Below are positions 37,347 to 45,917 of a DNA stretch of 64,000 bases, one piece after another. The notes under the pieces were generated by a model. That model was not told the DNA's origin, did not search any database, and saw only the letters and a list, made by a program, of their open reading frames with translations. Both the position numbers and the translations under genes were made by a program. Positions within the stretch are counted from its first letter, which is position 1, and the number at the start of each line of letters is the position of its first letter. Source of the stretch: Gemmatimonadota bacterium (GTDB taxonomy: Bacteria > Gemmatimonadota > Gemmatimonadetes > Longimicrobiales > Gaopeijiaceae); NCBI GenBank assembly GCA_028875075.1, contig JAPPGF010000012.1:62461-126460 (forward strand), given 5' to 3'.

Positions 37347-38696
37347 TCAGACCACGCCGTAGGCCAGCATGGCGTCGGCGACCTTCTTGAAGCCCGCGAT
37401 GTTGGCCCCGTCGACGTAGTTGACACGACCCTTCCGTTCCCCATGTCGAACGCACTGCCGATGGATCTCTGACATGATGGTCTGCAGGCGTCCGTCGACT
37501 TCCTCCCGCGACCAGCTGATCCGCATGGAGTTCTGGCTCTGTTCCAGGCCGCTGACGGCGACCCCTCCCGCGTTGGAGGCCTTCCCGGGCGCGTGCAGCA
37601 CGCCGCGGGCCGCAAGCAGGTGCACGGCGCCCGCTGTGAGAGGCATGTTGGCTCCTTCACTGACTGCCATGACGCCGTTGCCGAGAAGCGACTTCGCGTC
37701 CTCGAGGTCGAGCTCGTTCTGCGTCGCGCAGGGCATCGCGATCTCGCAACCGACGGCCCAGGGCCGGGCATTCCGGTGGAACTCGACGCCCGCGTACCGG
37801 TCGGCGAACTCGGAGATGCGCCCGCGTCGGCCTTCCTTCAGTTCCTTGACGAACTCCAGCTGATTCCCGTCGAGTCCGTCGCGGATATGGACAAAGCCGC
37901 CGGAGTCGCTGAGCGTGAGGACCCTGGCACCCTTCTGCAGCGCCTTCTCCGCCGCATAGAGCGCCACATCTCCGCTCCCGCTGATCGCGACGGTCCTCCC
38001 CTCGAGCCCTTCGCCGTGGTGATTGAGCATCTGCTCGCAGAAGTAGACGCAGCCGTATCCCGTCGCCTCGGTGCGCACCGCGCTTCCGCCGAACGAGGAC
38101 CCCTTGCCCGTCAGCACGCCCGCCCAGCGGTTCTGGAGCCGGATGTACTGGCCGAAGAGGTAACTGATCTCGCGCGAACCAACCCCGATGTCGCCTGCCG
38201 GAATGTCAACATCCTCACCGATGTAGCGATGCAGCCCGGTCATCAGGGACTGACAGAACCGCATTACTTCGCGCTCGCTCTTGTCCTTCGGATTGAAGTT
38301 CGAGCCGCCCTTGGCTCCCCCCATCGGCAGACCCGTGAGGCTGTTCTTGAGGATCTGCTCGAAGGCGAGGAACTTAAGTACGCTATCAGTCACGGTCGGG
38401 TGAAACCGGAGGCCGCCCTTGTAGGGGCCGAGAGCGTGATTGAACTGCACGCGCCAGGCCCGGTTCGCCCGGATATCTCCGCCGTCGGTCTCCCACGAGA
38501 CCCGAAAGGCGATGATCCGGTCCGGTTCGGTGAGCCGCTCCAGGATCTGCGCACTCCGGTAGTCGTCGCGCTGCAGGTACCAGGGCATTACGGAGGCCGC
38601 GACCTCCTCCACGGCCTGATGGAACTCCGTCTGGTACGGGTTCCGTTTCCTGAGGCCATCCATGAAGTGGTCGAGTTCTCTCTGTAGTCCGGGCAT
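37347..38696 (-). CDS. gdhA: NADP-specific glutamate dehydrogenase
   Basis: GdhA forms glutamate from 2-oxoglutarate and ammonium. The 449-residue length equals that of the hexameric NADP-dependent enzymes. Motifs seen are GPYKGGLRFHP with the substrate lysine region, FLAFEQILKNSLTGLPMGG, KGGSNFNPK, DIPAGDIGVGSREI and the nucleotide-binding VAISGSGDVALYAAEK, then SEGANMP and KASNAGGVAVSGLEQSQN. The ATG at 38696 has GGAG eight bases upstream. It stands alone, in the same direction as the lipoprotein and receptor genes downstream. Confidence 0.96.
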   Translation of the reverse strand: MPGLQRELDHFMDGLRKRNPYQTEFHQAVEEVAASVMPWYLQRDDYRSAQILERLTEPDRIIAFRVSWETDGGDIRANRAWRVQFNHALGPYKGGLRFHPTVTDSVLKFLAFEQILKNSLTGLPMGGAKGGSNFNPKDKSEREVMRFCQSLMTGLHRYIGEDVDIPAGDIGVGSREISYLFGQYIRLQNRWAGVLTGKGSSFGGSAVRTEATGYGCVYFCEQMLNHHGEGLEGRTVAISGSGDVALYAAEKALQKGARVLTLSDSGGFVHIRDGLDGNQLEFVKELKEGRRGRISEFADRYAGVEFHRNARPWAVGCEIAMPCATQNELDLEDAKSLLGNGVMAVSEGANMPLTAGAVHLLAARGVLHAPGKASNAGGVAVSGLEQSQNSMRISWSREEVDGRLQTIMSEIHRQCVRHGERKGRVNYVDGANIAGFKKVADAMLAYGVV

Positions 38697-39073
38697 CGCG
38701 ACAACTCCGATCTCTCTGCGGTGGATTCGCCCATCGACCGGGACGGCACGTGGGCGAAGGCGGCCCTTAACTTCTTCCTCTCGAGGGGTCCCGGCCCGCG
38801 CGAGGTCCCCGCCCTCCCCCGGAGCGGCGCATCCAACCGCCGCGCGCGGGCGATGTGCAGGCCCCGGGGATGAGGGCGAGGCCGGAAGGAAGGAAGCACG
38901 GACCCCGTCCGGAAGGGGCCTCGCCTTTCCCAGTCGGTTCAACACCGGCTCCGAGGCCGAATCGGCCGGGCGGTCAGGTCTTCTCCCGACGGGTCTGCCG
39001 GGGAGGGTCCGACAGGGTCAGGCCCCGGGTCGCGCCTCTGGCTCCGGCTTGCCACGAGGCGGTCCCCTGACTC
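38697..39073 (-). other. Upstream region of gdhA, no gene seen
   Basis: These 377 bases separate the peroxiredoxin gene from gdhA. Frames are open because of the GC bias, but none has recognisable motifs. The region should contain the gdhA promoter; I cannot point to a convincing -35/-10 pair. Confidence 0.5.
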
Positions 39074-39547
39074 TCAGCCCAGCGCCCGGACGGCCTCGAC
39101 GACCTCGTCGAAGGGGGGGAGCACGCGAGGGTCTTCGCTGACCCAGCGATAGCTGATTCGCCCTTCCGCATCGACGACGAAGACCGAGCGGTTGGCGATC
39201 CCGCGGAGCCCCGCCAGCTCCTCGCACAGCACCCCATACTCCGCAGCTGCCGTCTTGTTGAAGTCGGAGAGGATCGGGAACGGCACCCCCATCTCCTCGC
39301 CCCATTTTTGGTTAACGAAGGGTGAATCGATGCTGATCCCGTAGACGCGCGCCCCGAGGGACCCCCACACCTCCCAATTCTCCGCGACGTGGCAGAACTC
39401 CTTCGTGCAGACGCCGCTGAAGGCCAGCGGTACGAACATCAGCACCACCGGTTCGCCCTTGTGCTCGGAGAGGGTGACCGGGTCTTCGCCCAGTGCCCGC
39501 AAGAGGGAGAAGTCCGGCGCGTCGTTTCCCGCTTCGAGTGCAGTCAA
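39074..39547 (-). CDS. Peroxiredoxin (AhpC/TSA family, AhpE-like)
   Basis: This 157-residue thiol peroxidase reduces hydroperoxides in the cytoplasm. The peroxidatic cysteine is Cys47 in FSGVCTKEFC, with a second cysteine at 52 that could form the resolving disulfide. APDFSL and the PxxxFSGVC context place it in the AhpC/TSA family, near AhpE/Bcp-like types. The start is a TTG at 39547, chosen because GGAGG lies six bases upstream and the conserved N-terminus (ALEAGNDAPDF) follows at once. In an organism with bacillithiol, that thiol could be the reductant, but this is inference. Confidence 0.9.
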   Translation of the reverse strand: MTALEAGNDAPDFSLLRALGEDPVTLSEHKGEPVVLMFVPLAFSGVCTKEFCHVAENWEVWGSLGARVYGISIDSPFVNQKWGEEMGVPFPILSDFNKTAAAEYGVLCEELAGLRGIANRSVFVVDAEGRISYRWVSEDPRVLPPFDEVVEAVRALG

Positions 39548-39899
39548 GGTATGCCTCCGATCTGGTCCGTGTTTCGTCGCGGTGTGCCCCGCGGCGCGGG
39601 CGCACCGTTTGCGACTGCTGCCGTTGTACTCCAGCCGCAGGGTGGGCGGACGCTTCAACGCATCGGCCAGCACGGCCAGCGTGTCAAGGTGTCATATGGC
39701 CACCGGCCTCGGACGGATGACCCGGAGCAGGAAAGCACTAGGGCAGCGAACGCGGTGCTTATGCTGGCCCGCGAATCGGTTCGATCCGCCGAGCCGAAGG
39801 GGGACGAGCGCCGTGGCGTGGCCCGGGCTGCTGTTGAGGACATCACCCATCCGCTGGCCGTCTTCAGGCATGAGGTTCCCGTCTCCGCTCGTTCCAGAG
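39548..39899. other. Gene-free stretch before the recombinase remnant
   Basis: Nothing recognisable is encoded in these 350 bases. The plus-strand frame leading into the recombinase remnant is open for a long way, but upstream of about 39900 it lies antisense to the peroxiredoxin gene or has no similarity. It may be worn-out DNA of the same element. Confidence 0.4.
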
Positions 39900-40075
39900 G
39901 AAACATGACGCAACGACACATCGCAGCTGTACTCCGATCTCATGGACCGCCGCTCAAGGTGCTCTGCGACCTAGGCGGATGGAAGACCGCTGCGACGGGC
40001 CTAGAGTGCTACTAGAGGCCCGACGAGGGTCGGCTCAGGAAAGGCCATCGAGGAGTACCGGGGGTTGGCTCCGCG
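39900..40075 (+). pseudogene. Tyrosine recombinase (integrase), C-terminal remnant
   Basis: The plus strand encodes HIAAVLRSHGPPLKVLCDLG followed by GWKTAATGLECY. This matches the box II region of tyrosine recombinases, including the GGWK signature and the catalytic tyrosine context (ECY). A TAG then stands where relatives continue with a polar residue and RPDE; RPDEGRLRK follows in the same frame and KAIEEYRG in another, so a nonsense change and a frameshift are both present. The catalytic R-H-R residues upstream are missing. The remnant ends about 60 bases from the 3' end of the tRNA-Pro gene, the usual place of an integrase next to its attachment site. Confidence 0.7.
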
Positions 40076-40131
40076 TCCAATTAGCAAACATGATCTACAA
40101 ACACGCGACCCTCCGGATCCCGTAAGTTCAA

Positions 40132-40205
40132 TCGGGGCGCCCGGATTCGAACCGGGGACCTCCTGCTCCCAAAGCAGGCGCGCTACCAGCCTGCGCCACG
40201 CCCCG
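40132..40205 (-). tRNA. tRNA-Pro (anticodon UGG)
   Basis: The minus strand folds into a 74-base tRNA. The acceptor stem is CGGGGCG/CGCCCCG with discriminator A, the D-loop contains GGCTGGTAGC, the anticodon stem CCTGC/GCAGG encloses TTTGGGA with anticodon TGG, and the T-arm is CCCGG TTCGAAT CCGGG. The CCA end is not encoded. Identity as proline (UGG) follows from the anticodon. It lies between an integrase remnant and a broken HAD gene. Confidence 0.97.
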
Positions 40206-40357
40206 TCTGTTAGACAAGCGCTTCGGTCCTATACACTCCGTATTCTCTCATGAGGTCCCCGTGGGGTCCAGATTCCCAAGCCTTGCGCGGCTCACGAGCC
40301 TTCTGACAAGGACTAGGACGCCGTAGCCGTTGCGGAGAACCGGCTGTGGCCCGGTCG

Positions 40358-40813
40358 TTAACTGAGGTCGACTCCAAGCGCCATGGGGAGTGAAGCCAGC
40401 GATTCGAGCCCGAGGTCCGGCTTGGGAGAGCCGCCCGAGAGATCGCCCTCTCGGAACTTGCCGGTCCTGACGAGCACAGCCGCCGCGCCGCACGCCTAGG
40501 CACCCGCCACGTCCGTGGTGATGTCATCGCCCACGACGGCCACATCTGGGAGGTCCACGCCCATGGACTCAGCCGCGGCCCGAAAGAAGGCCGGGCTTGG
40601 CTTGCCGACGATCGTGGCTTCCCGTCCGGTGGCGTACTCGAGTGCCGCCACGAACGCGCCCGCGTCTAAGACTAGCCCGTGGCCAATCGGGCCGTCGTAC
40701 TTGCGCCCGACCCGAACCTCTGGGGCTGCGTCCTCACCGGTTCCACACCGCTGTGTCCGGCAATCCCCGGTTGAGCAGCGACCCCAGTGTCGGGAAGCGC
40801 CTGCTTTCTCCAT
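40358..40813 (-). pseudogene. HAD-superfamily IIA phosphatase, truncated and interrupted
   Basis: The C-terminal half of a NagD-like HAD phosphatase is recognisable: LDAGAFVAALEYATGRE, VGKPSPAFFRAA, VAVVGDDITTDVAGA, then in the same frame after a TAG at 40498-40496 ACGAAAVLVRTGKFREGDLS and PDLGLESLASLP, ending at a TAA. Relatives have a glutamine at the amber position (GAQ...G), so a CAG to TAG change is likely. The N-terminal part with the DxDG nucleophile motif is missing. This is therefore both 5'-deleted and nonsense-interrupted. Confidence 0.8.
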
Positions 40814-40925
40814 CCGGGCACGCCCACCGGAGAGATCCGCTAGTTCAGCCTTATCGGCCGTTGGACAAGACTAGCCCTTGACCCCGTCATCCGAGCCCGT
40901 CATCTTGGCATCGCCCGTCAGCAAA

Positions 40926-40946
40926 TGAAAATGAGTTTCATTTTCA
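40926..40946. promoter_or_regulatory. Fur-box-like operator
   Basis: A perfect 9-bp inverted repeat with three-base spacer, TGAAAATGA-GTT-TCATTTTCA, stands in an AT-rich island within otherwise GC-rich DNA. It closely resembles Fur boxes. It lies 23 bases before the ATG of the first gene of a putative haem-uptake operon. Binding of an iron-loaded Fur-type repressor here would block transcription when iron is plentiful. Confidence 0.8.
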
Positions 40947-40969
40947 AATATACCAAGGAAACAACCGGA

Positions 40970-41980
40970 ATGACTCACGCTCAAGGAAACGCCTGCGTTG
41001 CTCTCCGCCCTCGGTGCCGGCACGGATTCATCCATGGCCTTCTGGCGTTGGCCCTGATTGGCTGTACGACCACTGGGGCACGCGCGCCGGAGTCATTGGC
41101 GCTATCACCCCCTGACCGACCGGTCGGCCATGATACCGGTGTGCTCGTGATGGCCCACGGCGGCGGCGCGGTATGGAACGCGCATGTCAACCAAGCCCTC
41201 GCACCGGTTCGGGAGCGAATCCCCCTGACGTTGGCACTTGGGATGGCGGACCCGAGTACGCTTCAGGCAGCTCTCGACTCGCTCCGGGATCAGGGCGTGC
41301 GTACGGTGGCGGTCGTGCGGCTGTTCATCTCCGAAGCATCCTTCCGCCACCAGACCGAGTATCTCTTCGGGCTTCGCGCGGATCCTCCCGCCCGTGCGAT
41401 CGTCGGTCATCGCATGGTGCAGGGGACCGAATTGCCCTTGTTGCAGCTGTCGGGGCACATCCTGCTCGATCAGGAGGGTCTGGCCGGATCCTCCCAGGTC
41501 ACACAGATAGTCACCGACCGGGCGGAGGCCAATGCGCCTGGACCCGCAGGTACAGGAGTAATGCTGATCGCCCACGGGATGGGCAGCGAGGACGAGAACG
41601 ACAGCCTCCTGTCGGCGATGGAAGAATTGGGCCGCGAGTTGCGGTCTCAAGGCTACGCCGAAGTCCAGGTCGCGACGCTGCGGGAAGACTGGCCTGCGGC
41701 GAGGACCGCAGCAGAACAGCAGATCCGCGAGGCGGTCGCCGGGATGGGTGAACGGCGGGATCACGTCGTCGTGATCCCCTACCGTCTGTTCGGCTTCGGG
41801 CCGTACGCCGACGTGCTCGAAGGACACGATTACGTACCTACACCGGGCCTTCTCCCCCACCCCCTCGTCACGGACTGGGTCGCTGACCGCGTCACGGCCA
41901 GCTTCTGCGGCGCTGGTTTGGCGTCGCCACTCAAGCCGTGCCCGCCAACCGCGGGACCGGATGTCCGACAGCCCCGCTAG
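40970..41980 (+). CDS. Exported tandem CbiX/SirB-like chelatase lipoprotein
   Basis: The 336-residue protein begins with a lipoprotein signal peptide (lipobox LIGC, residues about 24-27). Two repeats of the class II chelatase (CbiX/SirB) fold follow. The first opens with VLVMAHGGG and includes VRLFISEASFRHQTEYL, the counterpart of the VVPLFLSxGxH loop. The second opens with VMLIAHGMGSEDEND and includes VIPYRLFGFGPYADVLEG. Such enzymes insert Co or Fe into tetrapyrroles in the cytoplasm; an exported form is unusual. I start at the ATG at 40970 because the earlier frame overlaps the Fur-box palindrome. It is the first gene of an apparent operon with a HmuY-like protein and a TonB receptor, suggesting handling of haem or its metal outside the cytoplasm. 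Confidence 0.8.
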   Translation: MTHAQGNACVALRPRCRHGFIHGLLALALIGCTTTGARAPESLALSPPDRPVGHDTGVLVMAHGGGAVWNAHVNQALAPVRERIPLTLALGMADPSTLQAALDSLRDQGVRTVAVVRLFISEASFRHQTEYLFGLRADPPARAIVGHRMVQGTELPLLQLSGHILLDQEGLAGSSQVTQIVTDRAEANAPGPAGTGVMLIAHGMGSEDENDSLLSAMEELGRELRSQGYAEVQVATLREDWPAARTAAEQQIREAVAGMGERRDHVVVIPYRLFGFGPYADVLEGHDYVPTPGLLPHPLVTDWVADRVTASFCGAGLASPLKPCPPTAGPDVRQPR

Positions 41981-42065
41981 TCAGTCGATTTGCCAACGCC
42001 TACGCCCCCTCCGCCGGACCGCCGCTAACCCGACGGATGCCGGGGTCCCTAGGAGAGACTCATTC

Positions 42066-43109
42066 ATGAACAAGCTCATTGCAATCCTCGCGGCTGTCGC
42101 TCTCGCGAGTTGCGAATCCGAGGTCACGGCGCCGGAGGAAGTCTTCGAAGAAGGCGAGTTGGCGATCGACGCCTCGTTACCGGTCGGCTTCGCCTATCTC
42201 AGCCTCGCGGAAGGCGGAACGCTACTGTCGCCAACGGATCCCGTTACTTCGGCGGACTGGCACATGGGCTTCCGGCGGTTCTTGGTGCGGCTCAACGGCG
42301 GGGTAGGCGGTCCCGGCACGGTGTCGGCCGTCAATCTCGGGAACAATGCCAATGCGTCGTCCGATGCAATCGTGGCCCTCTCTCCCGAGGCTGGAGCGGC
42401 GGCGTTTCAGGCGGTAACGGAAGCGAACATTCCCGATGCTTCCGCTTTCGTTGAAGATGGGTTGGCCCCGGACCCGGGTGCTTCCTGGTTCCGCTTCGAC
42501 GGACGCACCAGGACGCTGGTCGCAAATCCGGGTGCGACCTGGAAGATGCGCGAGGGTTCCGGCCGCGGTCACGCCGTCTTCCGTGTCTCGGAACTTGAAA
42601 TGCAGGGACAGCGGCCCATCGGGCTGACCTTGGAATACCGGAGACAGGATCCAGGCGGTGCACTTGGGGCTGTCGAAACGGTCGACGTCAGTCTGGCCCG
42701 CGGCCCAGCGTTCGTGGATTTCCAGCAGGGCAGTCCGGATCACCCGCCGCAAGGATGCGCTTGGGATCTGGCCGCGACACCCGATCTGACGATCGAGATC
42801 AATGCCTCCTGCGGCGCCGGTACTTTCCCCATGGATCCATCGGAGGACTTCGCGGCGCTTCAGCATGCCGACGACGCGCCCGAATACGGTGGTTTTCTGT
42901 CGGTGATCTCGGGTGCCTTCCCCGCGACCGTGAGCGACGCGAGCGGCGTGTTTTGGTACAACATCCAGGAGAACAGCCGCATGTGGCCAACCTACAACGT
43001 CTTCCTTGTGCGCGCCGAAGAGGAGGTCTACAAGGTGCAGATATTCGACTACTACGACGCTGCTGGAACGTCGGGACACCCGTCGGTTAGGTTCCAGCGG
43101 CTGCGATGA
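42066..43109 (+). CDS. HmuY-family haem-binding lipoprotein
   Basis: The 347-residue precursor has a lipobox (ALASC, Cys17) and is therefore probably anchored to the outer membrane. The C-terminal stretch FWYNIQENSRMWPTYNVFLV, then EEVYKVQIFDYYDAAGTSGH and PSVRF, is the HmuY signature (tyrosine-rich strand, SYYD-like turn, GTSGxP). In Porphyromonas gingivalis HmuY captures haem and passes it to the receptor HmuR. This protein is longer than PgHmuY, with an extra N-terminal domain. A ribosome-binding site AGGAG lies ten bases upstream of the ATG. The stop overlaps the start of the TonB receptor gene (ATGA), so the pair is translationally coupled. The haem ligands cannot be assigned by eye. Confidence 0.85.
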   Translation: MNKLIAILAAVALASCESEVTAPEEVFEEGELAIDASLPVGFAYLSLAEGGTLLSPTDPVTSADWHMGFRRFLVRLNGGVGGPGTVSAVNLGNNANASSDAIVALSPEAGAAAFQAVTEANIPDASAFVEDGLAPDPGASWFRFDGRTRTLVANPGATWKMREGSGRGHAVFRVSELEMQGQRPIGLTLEYRRQDPGGALGAVETVDVSLARGPAFVDFQQGSPDHPPQGCAWDLAATPDLTIEINASCGAGTFPMDPSEDFAALQHADDAPEYGGFLSVISGAFPATVSDASGVFWYNIQENSRMWPTYNVFLVRAEEEVYKVQIFDYYDAAGTSGHPSVRFQRLR

Positions 43110-45298
43110 CGCAAGCGACCCGCCGGCTTGGCTTGCGCCGTTGTGCCTGGCGCGCGCCAGCGCCGACCTGCGTCGCCGGGATCCTTCTGGCGGGATTGGC
43201 GGTTGTCCGGCCCGCCGTGGCGCAGCACCCGGTGCTGGGCCGCGTCTACGACGAGGAATCGCGTGCCGCCATCGCACAGGCCGATGTTCAGTGGATCCCC
43301 GAATCAGGTTCGGATGGCAAAGGAGTCCGCGCGAACTCGGATGGTGCTTTTTCGGTCGGCTCCGCCTGGGGCCCGGGGGGCACGGTCGAAGTGTCAGCTT
43401 TGGGATACCGCCGACGTTCCCTCGCATGGGATGATGCCGTCGAGGCCGGATGGCGCATCGGGCTAGTCCGGGATCCGCTCGCGCTGGACGAAATCGTCGT
43501 GACCGCAAGCATTCGGAGTCGGCGGCGTTCGGAGATCGCTATCCCGATCGCCACGATCGAAGCGGCGGCGATCGCCGTTACCGAAGCGGCTTCCGTGGAC
43601 CGGCTGCTCGAAGAACTGCCCGGACTGCAGGTGACGCGCGCGCCGCCGATCGGCTCCAACCTTATGATCCGCGGAATCGGCGGCGCGCGCGTGCTGGTTC
43701 TCCTGGACGGTCAGCCAGCCGGGGGTGCGTTGATCGAAGACCGTGACCTGAGCCGTATGTCGCTGTCCGGTGTCGAGCGGGTCGAGGTTGTCAAGGGGCC
43801 ACTTTCTTCGCTCTACGGTTCCGATGCCCTTGGCGGCGTGGTCAACATCATCACCAGCCTCCCGGCTTCCGGATTTCAGGTCGACGGCCGAGCGCTCTCG
43901 GCCACCGCGGGCCGGATGGCGGCCGAGGCCACGGTGCGCGGCGGAGGCCGCCTGCGATACCGTGCCACCGGCAGCTGGCGCCAGGACAACCGAGTGCCGG
44001 GGCTCGTCACCGATGGGCAGGACGCGTTCGCGAGAGTCTGGGATCTGCGCTACCGACTTCACTTTAGCGCCAGCCCGATCTGGGACCTGCGTGCGGACTT
44101 CAGCTATCTGCGGGAGCGCCAGCGCTGGCCCGTGGGCGGAGGTTTCTCGGGCTTCAACGACAACTCGGGACTCTCCGCGTGGTTTCAGGCGCGCCGCATT
44201 CTGAGCTACGGAGAGTGGACAGGCAGCATCTTCGCGCAGGAGTATGACCACCTTCATCGCAGTGCCCGGGGCGATGCGCCGATCGCCCGTAACGGCGACC
44301 GAAGTCAATGGGAGCGGCTTGTTCGCGCTACGGCCATCTATTCGGTCGCTATCGGGCGTCACCAAGTCGACCTGGGGATCCACGCATCCGGCAGGGCCAT
44401 CCGCTCTCCCGACAAGCTGATCGAGGAGCGCGTCACGGATCGACAGCTCTCCTTCTTCCTCCAGGACGCCTGGCACCTAGGGGAATCCGTGTTGAGCGGA
44501 GGAACCCGGCTCACTTGGAACAACCGCTGGGGTTCGAACATCTCGCCGACTCTCGGGCTGACCTGGCCCGCAGGCCAGCACGTCCGGCTTCGGGCCTCGG
44601 TGGCTCGGGGTTTCAGGGCACCTTCCTTCAAGGAACTGACCTGGGAGTTCGCCAACCTGGGAGCAGGCTACGTGCTTCGGGGGTTCCCGGGCCTCGAAGC
44701 CGAGCGCTCTTGGAGTGTCGCCGGCGGGGCCGAGTGGCGCCCCCGATCGAATCTGAGGATCGATGCCGAGGTCTACTCGAACCGTATCGAGAACCTGATC
44801 GAACTCGGGTTCGCGGGACATACGCCGAGCGGCCTGTCCATCTTCTCGCCGCGCAACGTCACGGACGCGATCACGCAAGGATTCGAGGCCCAGATACAGC
44901 TTGACTTCGGCGACTTCGGCCTGACGACGGGCTACGCCTTCCTGGACGCACGCGAGTCCGATTCGGATACGCGCCTGAGCCGACGCGCCCGGCACAGCGG
45001 CCGCGTGCGCGTTTCGTGGACTGCGACGCAAATCGACGGGCTGCGTATCGACATCACGGGGCATCTGACCGGCAGTGCCCCGATCGTCGAGTTCTCGCCC
45101 GACGGAGTTGGCGCCGAAGCAGGGACGCAGGAGCGGTTGACCGCGATCGATGTCCAGACCGCGTTTCCCCTCAGCGACAATCTCGAACTGCGCGCCGGAG
45201 TCGACAATCTCTTCGACGCCCGCCCCAAAGGCTGGCAGAGCATCGTCGAGCGGCGATTCCACCTCAGCGCCGCAGTGAACGAGTTGTTCACAAACTAG
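43106..45298 (+). CDS. HmuR-like TonB-dependent haem receptor
   Basis: This 730-residue outer-membrane receptor has a signal peptide (cleavage near AVAQ), a short carboxypeptidase-regulatory-like domain, the plug (IRGIGGARVLVLLDGQPAGG and VEVVKGPLSSLYGSDALGG) and a barrel. The segment RGFRAPSFKELTWEF aligns with the FRAP motif of haem receptors. About 15 residues later, where those receptors have NPDL, this protein has FPGL (GFPGLEAE). Together with the overlapping HmuY gene and the upstream Fur-box-like site this supports haem import. No haem ABC transporter (HmuTUV) follows; the operon ends here. Confidence 0.85.
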   Translation: MTQATRRLGLRRCAWRAPAPTCVAGILLAGLAVVRPAVAQHPVLGRVYDEESRAAIAQADVQWIPESGSDGKGVRANSDGAFSVGSAWGPGGTVEVSALGYRRRSLAWDDAVEAGWRIGLVRDPLALDEIVVTASIRSRRRSEIAIPIATIEAAAIAVTEAASVDRLLEELPGLQVTRAPPIGSNLMIRGIGGARVLVLLDGQPAGGALIEDRDLSRMSLSGVERVEVVKGPLSSLYGSDALGGVVNIITSLPASGFQVDGRALSATAGRMAAEATVRGGGRLRYRATGSWRQDNRVPGLVTDGQDAFARVWDLRYRLHFSASPIWDLRADFSYLRERQRWPVGGGFSGFNDNSGLSAWFQARRILSYGEWTGSIFAQEYDHLHRSARGDAPIARNGDRSQWERLVRATAIYSVAIGRHQVDLGIHASGRAIRSPDKLIEERVTDRQLSFFLQDAWHLGESVLSGGTRLTWNNRWGSNISPTLGLTWPAGQHVRLRASVARGFRAPSFKELTWEFANLGAGYVLRGFPGLEAERSWSVAGGAEWRPRSNLRIDAEVYSNRIENLIELGFAGHTPSGLSIFSPRNVTDAITQGFEAQIQLDFGDFGLTTGYAFLDARESDSDTRLSRRARHSGRVRVSWTATQIDGLRIDITGHLTGSAPIVEFSPDGVGAEAGTQERLTAIDVQTAFPLSDNLELRAGVDNLFDARPKGWQSIVERRFHLSAAVNELFTN

Positions 45299-45878
45299 TC
45301 GACGAATCAGCTCCGGCAGAGGCGCACGGATAGCCCGGAAACGGTGGATCGCGGCTGGCGGCGGGAAGCAGACCCCCGGCAACAATCGTCCCGCGCTCCC
45401 GACGCATCCCGATAGGCGCAGCGGAACCGTCACTGGCAGCGAGGTCGTAGTCCGCCGCCGCATCGAGCGTGTAACCGGCCTCGACTCTACCGGAGGACTC
45501 GTGTACGACCCCGCCGGCGCGACGCTGACGGCTGACACACGCGGGTGCATCCGAGCAGGTCCTCGACCGTGACGTCGCCGGAGCGCGCATAGCTCTCTTC
45601 ATTGTCGTTCCGGTCCGGTACACTCCCGAGCCGCATCCGACCCATCCGACCGTTCGACGGTGGGCGGAATGTATCCGCATCGTAGAAGTAGCGAGGGTGC
45701 TTCGCGGCGAGAGCGCGGCTCAACCATGCCGTCCTCCATACTCACCTTGACACCAAGATCGGTCATTCAATCTTCGGGTCGGGATCCGTGTCTTTCAAAT
45801 CTGTAGGCGGTTCCGTCACCTCTCGGCGCGACCGTTCAAGGTCAAGACTAACGGTTTGAGAAAGAGGACCCGAGCCCT
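45299..45878. other. Gap with coding-like minus-strand fragments
   Basis: No intact gene is recognised in these 580 bases. On the minus strand a frame encodes ALAAKHPRYFYDADTFRPPS and GSVPDRNDNEESYARSGDVT before degenerating, and a second frame nearby encodes GRVEAGYTLDAAADYDLAAS. The composition looks like real protein broken by a frameshift, but the family is unknown to me. No clear terminator for the haem operon is visible. Confidence 0.4.
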
Positions 45879-45917
45879 TTGTTTTCTCCGGGGGGCGACC
45901 CCGGCGATGCCGTCCCG

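Noticed and set aside
39560-40131. Direct repeat of the tRNA-Pro 3' end as second attachment site
   Set aside because: I looked for copies of the T-arm and acceptor sequence in the neighbouring kilobases and saw none; the other site may lie outside the window or be lost.
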